Shown: positions 7,237 to 13,281 of the stretch, piece by piece
Layout: every line of letters begins with the position of its first letter
Position numbering within the stretch: position 1 is the stretch's first letter
Origin: Gemmatimonadaceae bacterium
Lineage (GTDB): Bacteria; Gemmatimonadota; Gemmatimonadetes; Gemmatimonadales; Gemmatimonadaceae
Direction of reading: 5' to 3'
Length of the DNA: 64,000 nt
Assembly (NCBI GenBank): GCA_035606695.1
Contig: DATNEW010000029.1
Coordinates: forward strand, 1 to 64,000
Made by a program: the position numbers and the translations under genes
The notes under the pieces: generated by a model
Seen by the model: only the letters and a program-made list of their open reading frames with translations
Database searches by the model: none
Told to the model about the DNA's origin: nothing

Positions 7237-8034
7237 ATGACCGAGTCACGTACCCTCGATGAGCTTCTCGCTCATTTGGAAACGATGCTTCACACGAGCA
7301 CCTATGACGACCCGACCGGCAACGGTCTCCTCGTCCGCGGTCGCTCGTCCGTCCGGTGCATCGGCGCCGCGCTCAATACGTCGTTCGCGACCATCGACGC
7401 CGCGATTGAACGCGGTGTTGATTGCCTCTTCGTACATCACGCGCCCTGGGCGTCCATCGATCTCGACCTCCATGCTCCCAAGCTCGAGCGCCTGAGGAGG
7501 GAAGGCATCTCGCTCTATGCAGCGCACGAGGCGCTCGATCGTGTCCCCACTGACAGTGTCAGCGCCGTTCTCTCTCGGCTCATCGGTCTCACCGTCGAAC
7601 GCGAGGGCGGCGATGATCTCGTGGTCGCTCTCGCGCCGCCCATGACGTTCGACGCATGGACGGCGCTCGTCGCCGAGCGTTTGGCAACACCAGTGCGTGC
7701 GTGGCCCAACGCGTCCGACTTCCGGCGCGTTGCCGTCGTCCCCGGCGGTGGCGGCAGCACAGAATACCTCGCCAAAGCCGTCGCTCTGGGTTGTGACACC
7801 TTTTTCACCGGCGAAGGCTCGCTCTACACCGAACTCTTTGCCCGCGAGCAGGGGCTGTCCCTCGTTCTCGCGTCGCACGATGCGACGGAGTTTCCGGGCG
7901 TGTGCCACTTTGTGGAATCGGTCGCGGCTGCGCTCGGGCTCGATTGGCATCGGATCCAAGAAGCCGCGTTCATCACCGGTGGCGGCCGCGCACCGATCGA
8001 ACATGGTCGCGGCACGTCGTTTAACGAACGCTGA
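7237..8034 (+). CDS. NIF3-like dinuclear metal-centre protein
   Basis: The 265-residue product has the motif order of the NIF3 / GTP cyclohydrolase I type 2-like family. It shows a strand with ALNTSFATIDAAIERGVD, the metal-binding pair H67-H68 in LFVHHAPW, SLYAAHEALD (equivalent to YSAHTNLD), TGEGSLYTELF and a C-terminal SHDATEFPG (equivalent to GHYATE). Family members bind two metal ions; the biological reaction is uncertain for most. The stop codon and final NER residues come from an attC left half, exactly as in cassette 1, which suggests cassette origin. Confidence 0.85.
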   Translation: MTESRTLDELLAHLETMLHTSTYDDPTGNGLLVRGRSSVRCIGAALNTSFATIDAAIERGVDCLFVHHAPWASIDLDLHAPKLERLRREGISLYAAHEALDRVPTDSVSAVLSRLIGLTVEREGGDDLVVALAPPMTFDAWTALVAERLATPVRAWPNASDFRRVAVVPGGGGSTEYLAKAVALGCDTFFTGEGSLYTELFAREQGLSLVLASHDATEFPGVCHFVESVAAALGLDWHRIQEAAFITGGGRAPIEHGRGTSFNER

Positions 8035-8043
8035 AGCGAGGGC
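8019..8043 (+). other. attC left half at the end of the NIF3-like gene
   Basis: GTTTAAC (8019-8025) fits the R' consensus RYYYAAC. It is followed by GAACGCTGAAGCGAGGG, nearly identical to the start of attC site 1 (GAACGCTGAAGCTGACA). No convincing right half was found before the next gene at 8171, so the site is truncated. The stretch 8044-8170 holds nothing else recognisable. Confidence 0.6.
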
Positions 8044-8170
8044 GACAGGTGCGCCCGCACAATCGATGAAGCAGCAAACTCTTGTTCGATTCGTCGTTGT
8101 CACGGTGCGCTGCATGTCACTGCGATGCTGTCAGCAGAGTATGTAGGGCCCAGTCGAGCATATTTCGGTC

Positions 8171-8824
8171 ATGCCACCCGTCATCCCCAATCCCGCCAAG
8201 ATCAAGAGCTTCAAGTCCGCCGCCGCGTTCGAGAAATGGATGGCGACCCACCACGCCAGTGAATCGGAGATCTGGCTCAAGATTCACAAGAAAAGCTCGG
8301 GATTGCCGACCGTCGACTACGCCCAGGCCCTCGACGTCGCGCTCTGCTGGGGTTGGATCGACGGCATCAAGAAGTCGTTCGACGAGCAATCATTCCTGCA
8401 GCGCTTTACACCGCGGACCGCGAAGAGCATCTGGAGTCAGGTCAACCGCGGGCACGTCGCTCGCCTCATCGGCGCCGGACGCATGACGCCCCACGGTCAG
8501 CAGCAGATCGACGCCGCCAAAGCGGATGGCCGATGGGACTCGGCCTACGCGCCCATCCGCGAGATCTCCAGGGAGACCATACCGGGCGATCTCCGCGCCG
8601 CCATCGAAGCCAACGTGCGCGCGCTAAAGACGTTCTCGACGCTCAGTAAGCAGAACCTGTTCGCGCTCGCGTTTCGCACGAACAGCATGAAGACGCCCGC
8701 GGGCCGGGCGAAGAAGATTGCGACACTCGTGGCGATGCTCGCTCGCGGTGAGACGATCGTTCCGCAGAAAAATGCGACGAAAGCCGCGGCGACCGTTGGG
8801 AGATCGCGACGGTCGGCAGAGTGA
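8171..8824 (+). CDS. YdeI/OmpD-associated family protein
   Basis: The 217-residue product has the family hallmarks FEKWMATHHASESEIWLKIHKKS, ALCWGWIDGIKKSFDEQSF, LQRFTPRTAKSIWSQVN and VARLIGAGRMTPHGQQQI, roughly residues 20-115, followed by the conserved C-terminal segment with RAKKIATLVAMLARGE and a basic Lys/Ala tail. Molecular function is poorly known; some members are linked to stress or antimicrobial-peptide resistance. A second protein of related type (10042-10605) lies on the other side of the two leader-peptide genes. Confidence 0.85.
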   Translation: MPPVIPNPAKIKSFKSAAAFEKWMATHHASESEIWLKIHKKSSGLPTVDYAQALDVALCWGWIDGIKKSFDEQSFLQRFTPRTAKSIWSQVNRGHVARLIGAGRMTPHGQQQIDAAKADGRWDSAYAPIREISRETIPGDLRAAIEANVRALKTFSTLSKQNLFALAFRTNSMKTPAGRAKKIATLVAMLARGETIVPQKNATKAAATVGRSRRSAE

Positions 8825-8988
8825 TCGACTGGCCGCGCAGTACGACGCGTCGCTCCATAGAGTAGAGCCGTCGCTCCAGACTGCACACGACGCAGCGTGG
8901 CGCGCACCGAGATAACCGCAACGCACAAAACGTCTTCGCATTGACTTCGCTGCGGGCACGGCCGTTGCCCTCCCGCGGCCCATCATCG

Positions 8989-9020
8989 TGAGCAAAGCAT
9001 CATAAGTAAACAATTGCTCA
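8989..9020. promoter_or_regulatory. Inverted repeat upstream of the precursor genes
   Basis: TGAGCAA (8989-8995) and TTGCTCA (9014-9020) are perfect 7-bp arms around an 18-base AT-rich spacer, 81 bp upstream of the first leader-peptide gene. The AT-rich centre could carry a -10 element. The rest of the 8825-9100 gap shows no gene. An operator role is inferred from position only. Confidence 0.35.
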
Positions 9021-9100
9021 GTGATGCACCGGCCGCTTTCCACCACAACCGTGATTGGCAATCGCGTCCCCACGGCGTGAGCCGATTCAGGAGAAAGATC

Positions 9101-9514
9101 ATGCGGGCAACGATGCGGGAGCAGATGCAGCGGTACTCGTCCGACCCCGCGTTCGCGACCACGGCGAACGCGTATTACTCGGCGGTGCTCAGCCGATCGG
9201 CGGTGGACGGCGCGTTCCGGCAGAAGCTGTTGACCGAGCCGCGTGCGGCGCTTGCGGAGTTCAACGGCTGCGATGTCTCCAAGATGCCTGAGTCTCTGAA
9301 CATCGTGTTCATCGAGAACAACGTGGATGCAACGATCGTGTTGCCCGATCTCGTCTCGGAGAGTTCAACGCTCTCGGAGGCGCAGTTGGAGACCGTCTCT
9401 GGCGGCACTGACACCAGTGTGGGAGTCACCACCGCCGCCGTTGCCGCAGTCATGCTGTATGACGCCGCGGCGGATTGGATCAGGGCACACACCACCGACC
9501 CGTACGGCTTCTAG
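9101..9514 (+). CDS. NHLP-type leader peptide RiPP precursor 1
   Basis: The product is 137 residues from ATG 9101, chosen because CAGGAGAAA lies 8 bases upstream. Residues ~39-102 match the nitrile-hydratase-like leader family (NHLP): FRQKLLTEPRAALAEF, then LNIVFIEN, DATIVLPDL, and LSEAQLETVSGG ending in the Gly101-Gly102 processing site. The predicted core is 35 residues (103-137), starting TDTSVGVTTAAVAAVMLYDA and ending TTDPYGF, with no Cys. In this family the leader recruits modifying enzymes and a C39-type peptidase transporter cuts after GG. None of those partners is visible nearby. Function as a precursor is inferred from the leader. Confidence 0.82.
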   Translation: MRATMREQMQRYSSDPAFATTANAYYSAVLSRSAVDGAFRQKLLTEPRAALAEFNGCDVSKMPESLNIVFIENNVDATIVLPDLVSESSTLSEAQLETVSGGTDTSVGVTTAAVAAVMLYDAAADWIRAHTTDPYGF

Positions 9515-9551
9515 GCGCAATTCAGCTCCACTCATTTCAGGGGACGAACAC

Positions 9552-9938
9552 ATGCAACTCGACCAGCCGGGCGCGGTCCGCGATGCGCAGACCGACAAAG
9601 TGGCACGGAGTCACGAGCTCGTACACGCCGTCCTCGTGCGCTCCACGACCGATGCGGCGTTTCGCGCAGAGCTCCTGGCCAATCCGCGCGCCGCCATCGC
9701 GAGTCACGCCGGCAAGCCGGCCTCGGCGCTATCAGAATCCTTTAACGTGAGATTCATCGAGAACAGCTCCGACGCGACGATCGTGCTTCCCGATTTTCAG
9801 GGCGGCGATGCCGCGCTGTCGGACCAACAGCTCGAGACCGTGGCTGGCGGCGTAGGCGACCTGCAGGATGCCATCGCGCAAGCGGTCGCTCCGGTCCTCG
9901 CTCCGGTCGCGGCGTGGGTGGTCGGTCTGTTCGACTGA
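9552..9938 (+). CDS. NHLP-type leader peptide RiPP precursor 2
   Basis: The product is 128 residues from ATG 9552 and is paralogous to the preceding gene in its leader: FRAELLANPRAAIASH, FNVRFIENSSDATIVLPD and LSDQQLETVAGG with Gly99-Gly100. The 28-residue core (101-128) differs completely: VGDLQDAIAQAVAPVLAPVA then AWVVGLFD. It is hydrophobic, likely helical, and lacks Cys, Ser and Thr, so lanthionine or thiazole chemistry on it is not possible. It resembles a membrane-active or circular-type bacteriocin core, but that is inference. It starts 37 bp after precursor 1 and is probably cotranscribed. Confidence 0.82.
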   Translation: MQLDQPGAVRDAQTDKVARSHELVHAVLVRSTTDAAFRAELLANPRAAIASHAGKPASALSESFNVRFIENSSDATIVLPDFQGGDAALSDQQLETVAGGVGDLQDAIAQAVAPVLAPVAAWVVGLFD

Positions 9939-10041
9939 GGGCCCTGGCGACGGGAGCCCGCGCCGCCCGCGTCCCTTGGTATTCGACTACCTTGCTGCTC
10001 GTGGGACATTGAGTCACACAAATGTCGAGGGGTATGCCTTC

Positions 10042-10605
10042 ATGGAAATGGCGTATCGAGAGCGCTGGACGGCCGAGATCGCGGCGATGCGGCGCGTGCT
10101 CGCGGGGCTTGGCATGAAAGAGGAGTGCAAGTGGGGGAAGCCCACCTACACCGTGGACGGAAAGAACATCGTCATCATGCAGGGCTTCAAGGAGTACTTC
10201 GCGCTCGGCTTCTTTCAGGGCGCTCTGTTGAAAGATCCCCAGAACGTGCTGGTGCAGCTCGGTCAGGTTCAGGCCGGTCGTGTGATGAAGTTCACCAGCG
10301 CGAAGGACATCGCGACGAAAGCGTCGACGATCAAGGCATACGTGCGCGAGGCCATCGCGATCGAGAAGGCCGGCGTGCGCGTGAAGCCGAAGAAAACGTC
10401 GGATTTTCCAGTCCCCGAAGAACTGAGCGAGCGCTTCCGAAGAGACCCGCGTTTCAAACGCGCCTTCGAGGCGCTGACGCCCGGACGCCAACGGAGCTAC
10501 CTCTACCACTTCGCGGCGGCGAAGCAGTCGGCGACTCGCGCCGCGCGAATCGAAAAGGCGATGCCCGCGGTATACGAGGGCAGGGGATTTCTGGAGAGAC
10601 CCTAG
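10042..10605 (+). CDS. DUF1801/YdeI-type protein
   Basis: The product is 187 residues from ATG 10042. The N-terminal DUF1801-like domain shows the pattern ECKWGKPTYTVDGKNIVIMQ followed by GFKEYFALGFFQGALLKDP and a QAGRVMKFTSAKDI segment. The C-terminal part contains FPVPEELSERFRRDPRFKRA, LTPGRQRSYLYHFAAAKQSA and TRAARIEKAMPAV, the OmpD-associated (YdeI) tail. It begins 103 bp after the second precursor gene in the same direction. The function of the family is unclear; proximity to the precursor pair is noted without implying a pathway. Confidence 0.85.
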   Translation: MEMAYRERWTAEIAAMRRVLAGLGMKEECKWGKPTYTVDGKNIVIMQGFKEYFALGFFQGALLKDPQNVLVQLGQVQAGRVMKFTSAKDIATKASTIKAYVREAIAIEKAGVRVKPKKTSDFPVPEELSERFRRDPRFKRAFEALTPGRQRSYLYHFAAAKQSATRAARIEKAMPAVYEGRGFLERP

Positions 10606-10664
10606 GAGATGTGGATCGCGATGCGCAACCAGGAGGGTTCGCTTCGTTGTGTGAGTTCTGCTGA

Positions 10665-12512
10665 TCACGCGTGTTCGACGCGACCGCCCAGCGAATGCGC
10701 GAGGAAGGTTTCCGCGAGCGCGGTTAATCGTTCGAGATTGTCGGGGTCAGCGAATCCGTGTCCTTCGTTTTCGAATAGCAGGTATTCGACGGCGACGTCG
10801 CTCTCGCGCAGCGCCTCGACGATCTGATCGCTCTCGGCCCGCTTCACGCGAGGATCGTTCGCACCCTGCGCAATCAGCAGTGGCGCGCGAATGAATGACG
10901 CTCTGTGCAACGGCGATTGTGATCGCAGGAACTCCGGAGCTTCGCCCACGCGCTCCGTGAACAACTTTCGCATCGCGCTCCAGTAGGGTGGAAGCGTCGC
11001 CATGAACGTCTCCAGGTTCGATGGGCCGACGATGTCCACGCCGCAGGCGAACGCGTCCGGTGTCCACGCGAGTGCGGTAAGGACGGCGTAGCCGCCGAAG
11101 CTGCCGCCGAAGATCGCGATCCGTTTTGGATCAGCGACCCCCTGCGCGATTGCCCAGTCGCGCGCATCGAGGAGATCCGTTCGCATCGCGCCGGCCCACT
11201 CGCGGTTGCCGGCATTGAGAAACGCTTTGCCGTAACCCGTCGATCCGCGAAAGTTGACTTGAAGCACCGCGTAGCCGCGGTTCGCCAACCATTGCACGAT
11301 GGGTTCGTACCCCCAGCGATCGCGATACCATGGCCCGCCGTGTACGTAAACGACCATCGGCAGATCGTGCGGTTCCGTGCCATTCGGCAGCGTCAGGTAG
11401 CCGTGAATGACCAGACCGTCGCGCGCCTCGTACGCAATCGGGCGCATCGGTGCCAGCGCCTCGGCGCGCAGGTCGGGCCGGCTGTGGAACAACAGCGTCG
11501 ACTTACCGGTTGTCTTATCGTAGCAGTGAAAAGAATCGGGGCTGACGTCGCTCTGATACCGGATAATGAGTGTGTTGCCATCGGCGCTCGCGCCGTCGAT
11601 CAGGAAGTCACCGGGATCTGCCGCGCGCAGATCGTCGAGGTGACGCGCGAAGGCGGGATCGAGCGCCGTCCAGACAAGGCGTTCCTCGAGCACCGCGACG
11701 GCGACGACGTTGTGGCTGGATGGATCGACGAAGACTCGTTCGACGTCGTATATGGGATGTTCAAAGACGACGACGCGGCGGCCGGTGCAGACGTCATACC
11801 GCACGAGACGACTGGCGTTCGCCTCCTTCGCCGTGATGGCGTATAAGGATCGTCCGTCCGGGGAGAACGCAGCGATGCGCGGCTGGCCGTCGGCAAAGGG
11901 CACCTCATCCAGCGTGCGCCACGGCGCATCTGCGTCGTCGCGCACGCGGATGACGTAGGATCCGTCCGGCAGTTGCGCGACGGCCGCGCGAACCACGAGT
12001 CGCGTGTCGGCGAGCCACGTGACGACGTCGCCCGGATTGATCGTGTCGAGCACGGACTCGCCGTCGGTGACGTTCACGCGATGCACGTCGAGGAGGCGTG
12101 GATCGCGGCGGTTGAGCGTGACGAGCAGCTCTCCCGGGGTACACGGATCGATCGCGAGTGGCATGGCGCGAACGCCGTCACCCGGCGTGAGATCGCGGAA
12201 GCCAACCCCGTCGACCTCGACCTGAAAGAGATGGTAGTTCTCGTTGCCGCCGTCGTCCTGGAGATAGAGCACGTGCCGGCCGTCGCCCTGCCAGCGCGCC
12301 CAGGAAACGGGACGCGTGCGATCATGGGCGACGACGCGATCGTTCGCGGGGCGCTGCCCGAGATCGCGCACCCACACGCACTGCGTGCCCAAGTGCGGCG
12401 CGAGATACACAAGGCGGGTGGCGTCGGGCGCGATGCGCGGGGCGTCGACGGCAGGATGGCCGAAGAGGGCGCGGCGCGGAATGAGCGGGAATGTCGCGGT
12501 CGAGGGAGACAT
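10665..12512 (-). CDS. S9-family serine peptidase (acylaminoacyl/dipeptidyl peptidase type)
   Basis: The 615-residue product has an N-terminal beta-propeller region (about 1-345, recurring WxRW, LxLxDDGG and FSPDGRxLYAIT motifs) and a C-terminal alpha/beta-hydrolase domain. The catalytic triad is Ser471 in FGGSFGGY, Asp553 in QGANDPRV and His585 in ENEGHGF. HGGPWYRD supplies the oxyanion region. There is no signal peptide, so it is probably cytoplasmic. ATG 12512 directly abuts a palindrome overlapping its promoter; the divergent TetR gene starts 55 bp away and is the likely regulator. Oligopeptide hydrolysis is the family reaction; the substrate is unknown. Confidence 0.92.
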   Translation of the reverse strand: MSPSTATFPLIPRRALFGHPAVDAPRIAPDATRLVYLAPHLGTQCVWVRDLGQRPANDRVVAHDRTRPVSWARWQGDGRHVLYLQDDGGNENYHLFQVEVDGVGFRDLTPGDGVRAMPLAIDPCTPGELLVTLNRRDPRLLDVHRVNVTDGESVLDTINPGDVVTWLADTRLVVRAAVAQLPDGSYVIRVRDDADAPWRTLDEVPFADGQPRIAAFSPDGRSLYAITAKEANASRLVRYDVCTGRRVVVFEHPIYDVERVFVDPSSHNVVAVAVLEERLVWTALDPAFARHLDDLRAADPGDFLIDGASADGNTLIIRYQSDVSPDSFHCYDKTTGKSTLLFHSRPDLRAEALAPMRPIAYEARDGLVIHGYLTLPNGTEPHDLPMVVYVHGGPWYRDRWGYEPIVQWLANRGYAVLQVNFRGSTGYGKAFLNAGNREWAGAMRTDLLDARDWAIAQGVADPKRIAIFGGSFGGYAVLTALAWTPDAFACGVDIVGPSNLETFMATLPPYWSAMRKLFTERVGEAPEFLRSQSPLHRASFIRAPLLIAQGANDPRVKRAESDQIVEALRESDVAVEYLLFENEGHGFADPDNLERLTALAETFLAHSLGGRVEHA

Positions 12513-12546
12513 AATGTAAATGTAAATTCACATTCACATTTGTCAA
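12513..12546 (-). promoter_or_regulatory. Leaderless-looking promoter and TetR operator
   Basis: On the minus strand TTGACA (12546-12541) is followed by 16 bases, TACATT, six bases and the ATG of the S9 peptidase (12512), so transcription would begin at or next to the start codon. The interval 12513-12540 is a 28-bp imperfect palindrome: AATGTAAATGTAAA and TTCACATTCACATT pair with two mismatches. It covers the spacer and the -10. A repressor bound there would block the promoter. Binding by the adjacent TetR protein is inferred. Confidence 0.65.
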
Positions 12547-12566
12547 CCACCAGCTAGCTTACGCCC

Positions 12567-13253
12567 ATGACCGACGACGCCCAACACGCCGCGCCGCCCG
12601 CCGCGCACCAACACCGGAGCCGCGCGACCGAGTCCCGCCTGCTCAAGGCGGCGATCGCGATGCTGGCCGAGCATGGCTTGGACGGCGCGACCGTCCCCCG
12701 AATTGCCGCGGCCGCGGAGGTCGCGCCGGCAAGCATCTATCGGCGGTTCCACGATCGCGACACGCTCATTCGTGCCGCGTTGCTGGACGCGCTCGAACGC
12801 AGCGTCGAGGGCAGTCGAAACTCGATGCGGATCGAGTCGTTCAAGAAACTCACGCTGGAGGAGGTCGCGTCGCGACTGGCCGCCGTGACGATCCAGCAAT
12901 ACCGCTCGCAGCCGCGGCTGATGCGAGCCCTTACCCGCTTCGTCGAGACCGACTCCGACGCGACGTTTCGCTCACGCGCGCTCTCACTGGTGGCCGTGAG
13001 CTACGAGCGACTCATCGAGGCGCTGCTTCCCTTCAAGAACGAGATCGCCCACTCGAACCCCCGCCGCGCGATCACCTTCGCCCTGCTCACGATGGCCACC
13101 GTCGTCGAAGTCCACGCGCTCGACGACGTGTCGATGTGGCACAAGCTGACATCCCTTACCGACCGGCAGCTGCAGGGCGAAGTGGCGCGAACATTCGTAG
13201 CGTATTTGCGAAACCCCGCACCGGCGTCGTCACCGCGCGCTCGCCGGTCGTGA
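12567..13253 (+). CDS. TetR/AcrR-family transcriptional regulator
   Basis: The product is 228 residues. The N-terminal HTH (about 20-68) reads RLLKAAIAMLAEHGLDGATV, then PRIAAAAEVAPASIYRRFHD, then RDTLIRAAL, which is the TetR signature. The C-terminal ~150 residues are helical and would form the ligand-binding and dimer domain. The ligand is unknown. It is divergent from the S9 peptidase over a 54-bp gap containing a palindrome, so control of the peptidase and of itself is likely. The gene ends 28 bp from the convergent ADOP permease. Confidence 0.93.
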   Translation: MTDDAQHAAPPAAHQHRSRATESRLLKAAIAMLAEHGLDGATVPRIAAAAEVAPASIYRRFHDRDTLIRAALLDALERSVEGSRNSMRIESFKKLTLEEVASRLAAVTIQQYRSQPRLMRALTRFVETDSDATFRSRALSLVAVSYERLIEALLPFKNEIAHSNPRRAITFALLTMATVVEVHALDDVSMWHKLTSLTDRQLQGEVARTFVAYLRNPAPASSPRARRS

Positions 13254-13281
13254 CGCGGCCTGCACCGGTCCGCGCAAGGCC

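Noticed and set aside
8171-10605. YdeI-like genes as immunity proteins for the precursor peptides
   Set aside because: Only proximity supports this; both belong to broadly distributed families, so it is mentioned as a possibility and not claimed.
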